Part shown: positions 13,540 through 24,845 of the stretch, piece after piece
Position numbering within the stretch: position 1 is the first letter of the stretch
How the letters are laid out: each line of letters opens with the position of its first letter
NCBI GenBank assembly: GCA_013399875.1
Contig: VXAZ01003274.1
Coordinates: 497,059-561,058 of the forward strand
Length of the DNA stretch: 64,000 nt
Direction of reading: 5' to 3'
Origin: Gymnorhina tibicen
Lineage: Eukaryota > Chordata > Aves > Passeriformes > Artamidae
The notes under the pieces: generated by a model
What the model saw: the letters and a program-made list of their open reading frames with translations, nothing else
Databases searched by the model: none
What the model was told of the DNA's origin: nothing
Program-made: the position numbers and the translations under genes

Positions 13540-14174
13540 CACATATACTAAAAAGTTACCATTACTAAAAATAGAAATTTCTGGCAGGATTGCATAATAA
13601 AGGAAGTGAAAAAGATATTCCAAAATTACAAATAAAAATATTTTATTTGATGCATCTCAACTACCTAATCAGTTTTATCAAACCAAAAGTGGGGATGAAA
13701 ACCTACAAACCTTGATTGCAGTTTCCAACTGAGGAAAATTTTAGCTTTGACTATCTGTGAGACTGTAATTCAGGCAAGTTTTGTATACAACTTTCTTTTT
13801 TTCTGAGCCCTTGCCCAGTAAATAGCCATGCCCATTTAGTGTCCCTGCATCCACTTTTGTTGTGTGGCTGTGTAATAGGATATAGGTATCAAAAAGTTGT
13901 TGAAGGCACTTAGTGCCTAGTGCATGTATTCACAGAAGCTGTCTTTGCTTCATAATAATTGTTTTCAGTCATATTTTACAATTTGGCATAGTAAAATAGG
14001 GTTGTCCAGGTTACAGAGAAGGCACTGGGGAGGAAGTTGTATTCTCATCTTGAAAGATAAGGGAAAGATATGTTCAAAGCTGTGGAAGAGGGAAATTAAG
14101 ATCATAATCTAGGAGAAATTATCACGGTATCTTGAAAGCTATAGAGTGATGTGCATGTTACATTCGATATTACA
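13540..14174. other. Non-coding unique sequence, no gene seen
   Basis: AT-rich spacer between two microsatellites. One 62-codon plus-strand frame at 13924-14112 is unremarkable. A short 6-bp-stem inverted repeat (AGGCAC/GTGCCT) is visible near 13905-13920. Confidence 0.6.
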
Positions 14175-14211
14175 GATAGATAGATACAGATAGATTACAG
14201 ATAAGAGATAA
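14175..14211. repeat. Imperfect GATA-type microsatellite
   Basis: Interrupted AGATAGATAGATACAGATAGATTACAGATA-type sequence. It is tetranucleotide-like with substitutions, so it is probably old and stable. Confidence 0.75.
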
Positions 14212-14258
14212 TTGCTGGTAAACAGGTTAAAAAGCAAGAGAGTAAAACATTTAGTATA

Positions 14259-14296
14259 ATTCAGTATATTCTGCAAGACTATTCAGTATATTCTGC
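14259..14296. repeat. Two-copy 22-bp direct repeat
   Basis: ATTCAGTATATTCTGC occurs at 14259-14274 and again at 14281-14296. The period is 22 bases and the six intervening bases are AAGACT. It is a small local duplication with no apparent function. Confidence 0.85.
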
Positions 14297-15584
14297 TTTA
14301 TTTTCTCTCTACCAAGCACATAGGAATTTCTCAGAGCAAGAACACAAAAAAATATTGGAAGAGACCCTTTCTTGTATTTCTTTCACAGGGATTGTACCAC
14401 TTTAGCTATAACTGTAAACTTTCAAAGACTGGATATATAGAAAGCAATGTATGTTGGGGAAATTTGATCACTTTTGCTCTCAGAATTCTCTAAAAAAAAA
14501 GACCCTGAAATTCTGTAGCTGCTACTGAAAGAAGTTTAGGCAAAGAAGCAACAGAGTGCATTTTTCTGGAAGTATAGGAATTTATGTGGTGACCCTAAAA
14601 CGGGTGATGTCAAAGAAAAAAACTCATCAAAGCTAGAAAATCAGAAAAGCATCTGCACTTCTTCCCCACACACCTAATTTCATTCTCAAAAGGCTAAAAT
14701 ATGCAAGTACATTAAACATTGGCTAGAGCAACTGATCGTATTTCTGAGAAGTGTTTATATGTGATTACGAAAAAAGAAGATTCAGCATTGCCCTACTGCT
14801 CTTTGTGCCAGATACAGCCAGCCAGAAGGGTCACAGTGTAGGTATAATGTCTTCCATGTGTCTCAGTGATCCTTTACTGCTACATGCCTTCTGGAACCAT
14901 GGCAAGGAATGGAAAGTAGATAATATGGTAGTTTCCATATCTTCTCTAATGCATTCCAGGGAGCTGACTCTCTAAGGGAGTCTAAGAATAAGAAAGACAC
15001 AAAATGATTCCTGTATGATTCCTACTTAATTAATTCTGGAGGCCAGAATCCGGAGATAGTTCAAGTAGAGCTAGGAAAACATTTGTGATCATATATTGTA
15101 TTCAAAAAATAAAAAAAAGATTTATGTTCATAAAAATTCTTGTTAAAATTATGCCTAATTTTGTGAACAGTTTCAGCCAGCATCAAAATGGAAGAAAAAA
15201 ACAATTTGAATTTTTTTAAGAAATATTTTATATTTTCATTGAAGTCAATATTTATAAAATTAAAATAAAGCACACAACCTGGAAATGAAATAATCATTTT
15301 ATGTTATCAGAAGCAGGTTTTTTTCCCTCATTGTTCCGTGGCTAAGAACCAAAACCAAACAAATAATCCTTCCTAATCAGTCTAAAATGATCAGTCCCTT
15401 CTCCCACTTCCAGTTTTTCAGTTGTGTCAGTGAACCAAAACATCCAGTTATTTGTTCAGGTCTAATTTCAAATATCTACCAGCTGGTACCAGTGATAAAA
15501 ATAGGAAAATGAGGAAATAATAGATCAGGATCAACACCACAAAAAAAATCTACTATTTATATCACGGTCCTAGCTGAATGCCAT
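14297..15584. other. Non-coding unique sequence, no gene seen
   Basis: AT-rich sequence up to the insertion point of the solo LTR. Frames of 74 and 78 codons near 14751-14975 (plus) and 15061-15297 (minus) carry no recognisable motif. Confidence 0.65.
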
Positions 15585-16665
15585 TGTGGTGACTTGACTC
15601 TGGCTGGATGCCAGGTGCCTACCAAAGCCTCTCTATCGCTCCCCTCCTCAACTGGACAAGGGAGAGAAAATATAACAAAAGGCTCACGAGTTGAGATAAA
15701 GGCAGGGAGAGATCACTCACTGATTACCATCATGGGCAAACCAGACCCAACTCGGAGAAATTAATTGAATTTATCACCAATCAAAATCAGAGTAGGATAA
15801 TGAGAACTGAAACAAATTTTAGAAACACCTTCTCCCCAACCCTCCCTCCTTCCTGGGCTTAACTTTATTCCTGATTATCCTCCCCCACAGCAGGGAGATG
15901 GTGAATGAGAATTACAATGAGTCCATCACATGTTTTTTCTGCTGCTGCTTCCTCCTGAGGGAGAGGAGCCCTTGTTTCCCCTGCTCCAGTGTGGGGTCCC
16001 TCCCACAGGAGACTGTCCTCCACAAAATTCTCCAATGTGAATCCCCACCATGGGCTACATTTCTTCACGAACTGCTCCAGTGTGGGTCCCCACGGGGTCA
16101 CAAGTCCTACTAGTAAATCCTGCTCCAGTGTGGGCTTCTCTCTCCATGGGTCCACAGGTCCCTGTCAGCAGCCTGCTCCAGCACAGGCCTCCCATTGAGT
16201 CACAGCCTCCTCTCAGGCATCCACCTGCTCCAGCCTGGGTCTCCTCCATGGGCTGCAGGTGGATCTCTGCATCCCCATGAATCTCCATGGGCTGCCGGGG
16301 CACAGCTGCCTCACCATGGTCTTCACCATGGGCTTTGCAGGGGAATCTCAGCTCTGGCACCCGGAACACCTCCTGCCACTCCTTCTCCACTGACCTTGTG
16401 TCTGCAGAGCTATTTCTTTCACATGTTCTCACTCTATTCTCTGGCCACAACTACTTCTTTGTCATAATTTTTTTCCTTCTTAAATATGTTATCACAGAGG
16501 TATTATTACCACTGCTGACTGTCTCAGCCTTGATCAGCTTTGGGTCCATCCTGGACTCGCCTGGAATTTGCTCTGTTGGATATGGGTAAGTTTCTGGCAG
16601 CTTCTCACAGAAGCCACCGGCGTAGCTCCCCCGCTATCAAAACCTTGCAGCACAAACCCGATGCA
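15585..16665 (-). mobile_element. Solo LTR of a passerine-type endogenous retrovirus (ERVL-like), complete
   Basis: The element begins TGTGGT at 15585 and ends ATGCA at 16665, giving canonical TG...CA termini over 1,081 bases. The flanking five bases are GCCAT on the left and ACCAT on the right. Four of five match, as expected for an aged 5-bp target-site duplication, which suggests the ERVL class. I recognise the sequence as an LTR family common in songbirds. The minus strand is the likely sense strand: a degraded poly(A) signal (GATAAA for AATAAA) lies at 15770-15775 and a TATTTAAG box lies near 16479-16486. No gag, pol or env sequence adjoins it, so it is a solo LTR left by recombination between two LTRs. 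The frames of 60-131 codons found inside are by-products of its GC-rich repeats. The exact family name needs a library search. Confidence 0.85.
15979..16270. repeat. Internal ~48-bp repeated units within the LTR
   Basis: Six loosely conserved units, each built around CTGCTCCAGTGTGGG or a variant followed by TCC and CATGGGCT/CACGGGGT. They start near 15981, 16028, 16072, 16120, 16173 and 16225, so the spacing is about 44-53 bases. The same array occurs in the second LTR copy, so it belongs to the family and did not arise here. Confidence 0.75.
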
Positions 16666-19600
16666 ACCATCTAAAACACGTTGAGCTTTTTTTTTTTCAT
16701 GTAGGCCTTGTTGAAACAAATCCTGCTGGTATGTGTTCGGTTTGGTTTCAGGCTATTCTGAGAATTTGTAGCAATATTTCTTTAGTTGTGAGGATCTTTC
16801 TACATCTGGGTTTAGTCTGTGAATTTCTCTTCTCTTTTATTTAGTCTCTCAAGCTTTTAGGAAATGAGTGAGATCAGTGAACATATGCTTAAACAAAAAT
16901 GTCAAAGATGCCCTCTCTGGTGTTTCTGATTTCCTTTATACTGCTGTTTGCCAATTAGATCTTCATTGATTTACTGTGATGTGGTAGATTATGGCAGTCT
17001 AACATAATCTGTGGACATTTGGTTTCTCGTTAACTTGCTGCTAAATGACTGCATCTTTCCACTAAACTCCACTATCACAATCTCATCACAAGTGTAAATG
17101 TAGTTTAGAAAAGCTTTTTTTCTTATCAGAAGCTGCAGACTTTTAGAGAGCCGCACAATGTAATTCCAAAATTCAGTGGGACATTCATGAGGTAGCTAGT
17201 ACTGTACATATGAGCCCTCTGAGCTCTGTACTATCCTGCCTGTAGCAACCAGGGATGCATGTCCACCTTATGGCATAGCAGAAAATATACTAATAAAATA
17301 ATGATACATGCCACATGTTCAGAGTAAAAATGGTCATATATAACAGCTTATCAGTTCCATTTAAGACTCATGAAAATTTATCTCTAAACAGCATCAATAC
17401 ACCATTTTATGGGTGCTATAGAAGAAGAGTCAGACTGCTTTAGAATATCTACCTCATCTTGCCCATCTGAAAAATGACCAGAAGAAGATAAGGGAAGAGT
17501 AAAAGTAAGTATATGTATGAATTTTGTCTTCTGGGAACACATCTTCCAAGCATCTGGCTGTTACTGGAGCAGTGAGTCGGAGGTGGACATTTCACTATCA
17601 GCATGATATTCAGTAACAACCAATGGACTTTGGATTTCTCTTCTTCTATCCTGTTTTTTGTGGACTTCTACTGCAAATTCACTGTATTCACCGTAAATGA
17701 GTTCAGAAGAGGAATTGAAGCTAGTAACAGAGGACACTAGCTTTATTTTGTTCCCTGTCAGTTGCTAGCATATTTTATTGCCTTCTTGTTTTGCCTTGTT
17801 CCATTCCATTCAATGAAACTGGTTTGCATCACACACATGATCTGAAGTGCAGGTTCTTACATTGGTTCTTTTTTATTATTTTTTACTGAGGTCTTACAAA
17901 ATCGGCTAGCATTGAAAGGAGTTCTTAAAGCAGCAGCTGTTGATTATCTAAAAAGATGTAAAATCGATATGACTGCTACACATGTAGAGAGAAGTAGAAA
18001 ATTGTAATGAAAGAAGTGATGTTAAAGAAATTGTTGCTCTCAAGGTAAACAGTACTAGGAAAAGTATGCCAGGGACAGCTATGTTGAAAAAAAAGTTATT
18101 GTTACCTTAGTACTGTTCATTGCAATTAAATTCATAATAAAACACAACAGGGAAAAAAATTAACTATATTTGAAGCAGGATGGACATCCTGGTCTCCTGC
18201 GATGACTATGATGTAGTCCGGTCACTCTACAAACTCATGCTTCCTGTGGGATTAACAAGCTTGTTTTTAACACATTTACCTCCCAATTAATGTAAAAAAA
18301 GGTAAATGCCTGTGCCTTTTTCATTTGTGTGCCTTTTTCCCTATCAATGTTAAGTGCTAACCCTAGAACTGTTTCAAACCTGGTAAATATAATCTATCTG
18401 AAATAAGGCAGGAATGTGGTCTGTGATTCCTGTCTTCTGTGCGTTTAATTAAATAGCAGGATATTACAAGCTAAAAACTCATGCTTAAATCAGTCCTTTG
18501 TTACAGGCAGCATTAAGTCTCTGATGTAGTTCTGGAAAATCTCTGTGTATGTTCTACACTCAGAGCTAATAGCAGAACTCAGATCCTGAAAATCTGCCTC
18601 AGCTGCAGATCCCACACCTCACGAAAATTTTTCAGAGGAAACTTTGCTTGAATAAGGAGTGAAGAAATGAGAATACAAACCATTTCCTTTGTTGTTAACT
18701 ATTGTGATGTTTAGGAATTTAACATAAAAGGTGATTATATGCAACTTTGCTAAATGCAAAGGGAAAAAAATCTACTTAAAAGAACCTAAAATAATCCTTT
18801 TTAAAATTTTCAAAATCTCTCCTTTAGGAAAACATTTTCTGTAGGCCGAGTGTATTACGTTAGATCAGCTTATCTGTAATAAATCTTCATTGTTTTTTCT
18901 ACAAAAGGTAATCAAAGTACATTTTTATGCAAAAAAGCAGATTTTCAATAGGGGAGTGTTGCATACAGCCTATAAAGTGAGTCTTATAGCTGAGCAAAAT
19001 AAGTTCCCATTTTCTGTATATATATGCATACCTCATATATCAAAGAAATTCATAAGGAAGAAACCTGTATATTATGATTTTGGTTTGCTTTTTTTGTTAA
19101 CAGAGCTGCAGTCTACCTACAATGACTGCAGGTTATAGCCAAATTTAATCTTTGTAAAATATCACTATCAAGTAAATATACTAAAATATAAAAACCTCAT
19201 TCATCCCTCTCTCTGTTGAAAATATACGATTATTCAATGGCTTGGTGCAAAAAAACCCCATAGCTGAATCTTAAGAATACGCTGGAAAGAGTAAATGAAA
19301 TAGCAGCAGTAGGTTTACTTTTACAACTGAAAAAAATGTCACATGTATTAATGTCAACAACTGGAATTTTACCTCATTAGGCAATTTCTGATCTAAGGCT
19401 GTGATGATTATTCTAAGCAGAAAAAATATGCTAATTATCCACTCTGAATGTAGAAGGAAAAAAGGTGTAAAATCTTCCTTTAGCCGTGTGACCATGTACT
19501 AATTGCATGTCATGTGTCAAAATAATGCAACCCACTTTGCCTAAAGCAATTAGACATACAGAACTCTATTAATGAAGCACTGTCTGTCACTAAAAGTGTT

Positions 19601-19903
19601 TTCAGAGCTATACTTGAAGATTAAAATATTAACTTCTCAAATATTTATGATAGTTACTGACAGCATTTCAAAATGTTACTTTTAACAAAAGTATTTTATT
19701 CAGCTCCAGTTTTTAATTTGGATTTTATATTCAAAGACATTATTAACATATGGGAGTCGTGAAATTTCTATGATCTCCACTGAGACTTCTTTAGAGAGGG
19801 TACATTAGCTCCTTGAAGTTTACAGCACCTTTTTCTATTGTAATATAAACTCTTTCAGAACTAAAAAAATTGTTAAAATCTTGTCTTTACTTCAAAAGTC
19901 ATT
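16666..19903. other. Non-coding unique sequence, no gene seen
   Basis: AT-rich, with frames of at most 82 codons. I saw no transposon ends and no CR1 octamers. Confidence 0.65.
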
Positions 19904-19932
19904 AAAAAAAAAAAAAAGAGAGAAGGAGGAGG
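19904..19932. repeat. Poly(A) run followed by a purine-only tract
   Basis: Fourteen A residues run directly into GAGAGAGAAGGAGGAGG-like sequence, so about 29 bases are purine-only. No upstream LINE or processed-gene homology was seen that would make this a retrotransposition tail. Confidence 0.7.
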
Positions 19933-20307
19933 TTCTTATTGTACTTTACCTATTTTCTCTGTGTCAAAGAAAATGGCCCTTCTTGTCAATATATCATTTG
20001 GTGCTCTCCTTCCTTTTAGGGTCATTGGTCATCTATGTTCATGAGTACAGACATTAACCTTTTGAATATCCTTATGCAGTAGGAAGGCAGGGATGTATGT
20101 TGCCAAGCTGTTTGTCGAATCTATCAGACATGCTGAAGAGCAGACAATTACATTAAAAAATGTAATGCCTGCTCTGTATTACCATTACTCACCCAGCTGC
20201 TTGGGAAAAGGTTTTTGCACACTTCCTCTATGAGCAATACAAATCTACAGCTTTCTGAGTGCAGAAGAGAATTGCTTTTATTCAGCATCCCTAATTTAGA
20301 AGAAAAG
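19933..20307. other. Non-coding unique sequence
   Basis: Nothing recognisable lies between the poly(A) tract and the CAAAC microsatellite. Confidence 0.6.
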
Positions 20308-20335
20308 AACCAAACCAAACCAAACCAAACCAAAC
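20308..20335. repeat. (CAAAC)n microsatellite
   Basis: About five and a half tandem CAAAC units. On the complementary strand it yields the repetitive start of a 61-codon frame (VWFGLVWF), which is not a gene. Confidence 0.9.
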
Positions 20336-20731
20336 TTATTCAGGCACTTGCCCCAGTAAATCATAGTGGAATATTTGTATGCAAAGAAGTTGAATGGACA
20401 AGCCCTTAGTTTATGTTCCATATGGAGACTGAGATGACTACTGTGATATTTGAGGATTTATAGGTTTACCAGGACTATGCAGGAATGATACCACTGTAAT
20501 ATTATGGAATTATTACCCTTTTTTTGTGCCAAAAATCAGCAAATAAAAAAGCCATGTTGTTAGCACTTCATCATTTTCTAGTACTATGGTGGTAAAAACT
20601 GACTGCTATTATGTATTAGTCCTGCCACTGCTTTTATGTTTGGTAAGGGTATTGCCTTGGTTTTGGAGCTATTACAGTCTATGGGAATCAATTACATGTA
20701 CTTGAACTAAGAAGGATTTACTTGGTAACTG
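20336..20731. other. Non-coding unique sequence
   Basis: AT-rich spacer with no gene or repeat that I can recognise. Confidence 0.6.
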
Positions 20732-20754
20732 TAATGGCTCTGAAAGAGCCATTA
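20732..20754. repeat. Perfect inverted repeat: 10-bp arms, 3-base loop
   Basis: TAATGGCTCT (20732-20741), loop GAA, then AGAGCCATTA (20745-20754). The arms are exact reverse complements. Single-stranded or transcribed, it would form a tight hairpin. It has no poly-T tract and no bacterial context, so it is not a terminator. Confidence 0.85.
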
Positions 20755-21628
20755 TGATCTGTCATGTCAAAAATGCACGTGCCTACAGTAGATACAAACA
20801 AAGCTGTGCGAAAAGTTTCCTACATAAAGAAAGCCGTTTTGGTTAGCTTCCCTGACAAAACAAAACAAGCATTTGATGCTGAAGTACTTCCACAACTTTT
20901 CATAATAAATGAAAAGGAGTTCCTGCCATTCCTCTCTGTTGTGCTTTGCTGAAGGAAAGCTTGAGTGTTGCATGAGAGGGAATCAGAGGAGATGCTATTG
21001 AACAGCAAAGCTCAAGGAATCACAATGTTTTGGGATAGATGAAACCAGTTTAAAGGGGGAAAAAAGTGAAATAATTTGACAGGAAGAGTTATTCAATTAA
21101 AGGAAAGAAACATGATCTTGCTGTCTTTATATACATAATTATACCACTTTGGTAAGACTGAGAATAGAGGTTACACCTCAACAACTTTAGTCATGTCATA
21201 GTTGCATGTACAGAACATCAGAACATCTTGGATCTAGAGTGAAGAATAAATGAGAATAATGAGAATCAACTTTCCTGCCTATGCTGTAGGATAGATGCAG
21301 TCTGTAGTCTTAGTTTCCTCATTGGACAGATTGGTGGACCTTGCTGCAGCTCCCTCTATACTTGTTTATCCAGGTGAAAAGAGACCAAAGCACACTGAGG
21401 AACTACACTTATATTTTTATTTCTGACCTGGAGTGGAGAGGCAGCCAGGGAATAAAGGCACATGGCCACACTGAGCATACTGGCACAGTGGGGCCAGTGC
21501 AGTTTACACCAGGTGTGGGACCCAGTCGTGCTGGGGTGAATGCCAAGAATGCATGGGGACATCATGCAGCCCAGAGTAACCCAGGTCAGTTGGCCAACTG
21601 ACCAGCTTGTCCCTAAGACAGTTTCAGC
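20755..21628. other. Non-coding unique sequence, slightly GC-richer near 21440-21600
   Basis: Frames of 62-86 codons overlap on both strands at 20764-21008 and 21341-21601, a sign of chance openness. The GC-richer part near 21440-21600 could be an old transposon fragment, but I do not recognise it. Confidence 0.55.
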
Positions 21629-21638
21629 GGGGGGGGGG
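21629..21638. repeat. G10 homopolymer
   Basis: Ten consecutive G residues. Runs like this are prone to length errors in sequencing and to slippage. Confidence 0.9.
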
Positions 21639-21788
21639 TAGATGCAAGTGCAACAATCACCTACACAGCTGAAAGAAAAGCTCAGGTAACAGCTGGATCA
21701 AGGAGAGCAAGGTCTTTATGACACACTGCTCACTAAGCTATTCCTAGCCACATTATTAATTTCTGCCTGTAAAATGCCCTCCATGGGC

Positions 21789-21813
21789 ATTTATAAGATC
21801 AGATCTTATAAAT
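21789..21813. repeat. 25-bp palindrome with single-base centre
   Basis: ATTTATAAGATC (21789-21800), central A at 21801, and GATCTTATAAAT (21802-21813). The 12-bp arms are exact reverse complements. No terminal-repeat partner or target duplication was seen around it. Confidence 0.85.
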
Positions 21814-23644
21814 TTAAATATATTCTTGTGGTAAAGTGTGAGCATTGTTAGTGTATGTTCTTCTAAATTAAACAAAAAGGTGGTAAAAATTGGTCTAGAA
21901 ATCATGATACCCACTCATGTATTTCCATTGTTGTCTAATACAGAACTTCATTATGTGGTTTTATTATTGTTTTTTCATTATCTCTTTTCCACATTTGTAT
22001 ATTGACTTATGTACTTGTGCCAAAGTTGATTGAAGCACTTTTCCAAAATTATTATTGGTAAGGTATGGGGTGAAGAATAGTCTGCGGTGGTATAGCTGTG
22101 TGGTTTGCAAGTTGCTTGTTTGTTTATTGGTCTAATTTTCAGTTACTGAGGAGTGCTATTTAGAATGCAGCAAAAACCTTTCAATCCCAAACGAGCATGT
22201 CCAAAAAAAGAAACAGAGATTTTACTTTTAGCTCATCTTCAGATTCACAAGGGACAATAAGGGAGATTCATTAGGCCATTTGTTACTGTCATCTGCCATG
22301 ATTCAAAATGAAATACTAAATGTTTCATGGATGCAGAAAAAGAGCAGTATTTGTCTTTGTGTTGGCTATGCAAAGACTCTATGGCTTTCAGCCTCCATAC
22401 AAGAGGTCTGATGGATGAAAGGGGGAAGGGTGGTGCCATCTGAATGATGATGGGCTAATATCATCATCCTCTTGTCAGCTGTAATAGGCTTTTCCTCACA
22501 GAAATAATTCATAAAACCGCTACATTATATTCTATCCCTGACAGGCCCTATCTATCCTGCAACCCAGCAGGCTCACAACTAATAAGAAAATATGTGGTTC
22601 AGGAGCCCTGAAAAATTAAACAGGTAGTTTATGAACAATTTGTTTCATGGGGATGTTTATTATGTTTATTAAATATTGAGCCTTTAATGTTTTCCCAGTA
22701 CAGATGATATCATAAAAATGCTGACTTAAGCCTCAGTTGTGTTCTTAGAAAGTGGCATTTTATAGCTTTTGTAGTACCCAGTAAATAACTAAATTGCTGT
22801 GGTTTATATGTATACACAGAATAGAATTTATAGGGAGTGAGTATACTTTTATTGTGCATATGCAGTGTATTTAATATATTCATAATAGACACGTGCAAAA
22901 TACCAAATTATTGATCATGTTCTTTGGTTTAAATGCAGTTTAGAGAAGACCAGTATTTTAGAGCCTTGAGTAGGGAAGGTCAGGCTTTTGTTTTATTGAT
23001 TGTACCAAAGATACAATCAGAACCAACAGAACTTGGTATTTGAAGTGTCAAGGCAAAAATCTGTGTGGGCTCTAAAATATAGGCAGGAATACTGACTTTT
23101 AAGTATAATTTTTACAGAAAGTCTTTAGATGTATTCTTATTAAAGAAGAACCAGGATAAAATGGCTAAAGCTATTGACTAACACTAATATGCTACCATGC
23201 CTTTCTGTAAAACAAGTGAGGGGTGCCAGTTTGTTATCCACAAATAGGGCAGATTTCCAATCGCCAGACAGAGTGCAGGTTTGGGTTCTGGAAAAGACCT
23301 GGAGTGCAAGGGGGAAACATAATGTGCAACCAAACTCTTTCTATGTCCATACCTTTATATTCTGACTCCTTCCTCAGAGTTTATTGAATAATTGATGATC
23401 CTGTGGCAGGGTATGAAAACTGGCAAGTAGAAAACTTCCATTCTTAATGAATTTGTAATAATAAATAATGCTTATGATATTAAAAAGCTGTATTCCACAG
23501 ACATATTACAAAGAGCATGTGCATGACATGATTTACAAAAAAAAAAAGTACAGGTCTTTCATTAATCCTTTCAGGAATGAAGAAATCATACAAGCTGTGC
23601 TCGTATCCTTCTATTCCTGGTAAGAAGGCAGACTCTGCAATAAA
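21814..23644. other. Non-coding unique sequence, no gene seen
   Basis: AT-rich, with frames up to 64 codons that have no recognisable content. It adjoins the CR1 fragment, and the exact boundary of that CR1 is uncertain. Confidence 0.6.
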
Positions 23645-24845
23645 GACTAAGATCACTGAGCACACAGACAGAAACTGTCTAGAAGCAGCATGACTTCTAC
23701 AACAGGAAATACTGCCTCACTAACCTGCTGGAGTCCTGTCAGTAAGCACACGGATTAAGAGGATACAGGAGCCGTAAAATATTTGGATTTTCTAAAAGCC
23801 TTTGACAGGGTTAGTAAAGAAACGCAGTCACTACAGCTGTTGAGAGAGTGTCTTTTATGGATTGCAAACTGGTTAAAGAATAGAAAGCCAAGAGTAGAGC
23901 TCTTTGGTTGTTTTACAGAATAGATATTTCATTTTCAGCAGTGAGGTCCCTGAGGGATAGACACTGACACCGGTTTTATTAAACATTTTCATCAAGGGCC
24001 TGGAGAAGGGAGTGTGCAGTGAAATCTCCAAGTCTGAGGATAATATGAAGCTATTCTGTGTGGTCAGAAGTCATTGCCAACTGGCTGAAGGAACTTCGGA
24101 GCTGAGAAGGAAGGTGGCGAAACTGAGCAGAGAAGTAATATGTCAAATGAACAGCAGTGCAGAAAAATCTAAGGCAATACATTGGTGAAGAATAATCTGA
24201 GCTGTGCTTCATGATGCTGAATTCAGAATTACCCTCCAGCAGTTAGGAAAAGTATCTTGGAGTCATCCCCAGCAAGTCTCTGAGGTCACAAGCTCAGTGT
24301 GCAGTATCAAGCAAAATCAACGAAATGCAGGACATCATCAGAAAAGGTTTTTCAGACAAGACAGAGCACATAACTTCTCTGCTGTATAAAAATGTGTGTG
24401 CCCACTATTTTGATGCTGTGTACAGTTCTTGTCTCTGTCTCAAGAGATGCTGTGAAACTGAAGGAGGAACATAGGAGGCAATTAAAACAACCAAGCAGAT
24501 GGATCAACTGTGTATAAGGAGGCTAAGACCAGTCACTAAATTCCCTAGGAGTCATCTAAAAAACAAACAAAACAAAGTACTTTGTGCAGAGTCTAGATCA
24601 CTTTAGAGCCTTACTTCCACAGAAGGTTGTTGAGGACAGACAGTATGAGCAGGTTCAGAAAGGAATTAGAAAAGCAACAGGTTCATGAATGACTCTTACA
24701 AAGCCTAGGCAGGCATCTGCCTTCTGATATCCCTTAATGCAGCAGTTCTGCTTACTGGGAGAGTGTGAGGGGAATTGAGTGTAGAAAGTTGTGGGTTTGT
24801 GTGTTCACATCTCCTGCAGTACTGTCAGAGACAGAATACTGGGGA
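23645..24845 (+). mobile_element. CR1 LINE, decayed ORF2 (reverse transcriptase to 3' end)
   Basis: About 1.2 kb of a non-LTR retrotransposon in plus orientation. Frame-shifted translation shows, in family order, YLDFLKAFDRVS (23780-23815; usual form YLDFSKAFDTVS), ANWLKNRKPRVEL (usual form KNWLDGRAQRVVL), and VPEG*TLTPVLLNIFIKGLEKG-type sequence from 23946 (usual form VPQGSVLGPVLFNIFINDL). At 24033-24044 the catalytic FADD box reads SEDN, so the polymerase active site is lost. The end near 24820-24845 (CTGTCAGAGACAGAATACTGG) resembles the 3' region of an older CR1 type common in reptiles (CTGTCAGAAGACAGGATACTGG). Stops and frameshifts are frequent. This is an ancient, inactive, 5'-truncated copy. 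Confidence 0.8.

Noticed and set aside
15865..16719. Several overlapping frames of 60-131 codons on both strands
   Set aside because: They lie within or overlap the solo LTR, whose GC-rich internal repeats have few stops. The same shadows appear in the other LTR copy.
20148..20333. Minus-strand frame starting with a VWFGLVWF-like repeat
   Set aside because: Direct translation of the CAAAC microsatellite.
20732..20754. Rho-independent terminator
   Set aside because: The hairpin lacks a following T-run, and the window is vertebrate nuclear DNA.
21305..21345. MIR-like CTTAGTTTCCTCATT segment
   Set aside because: Only one short block matches and the flanking core order is absent, so it is too weak to call.
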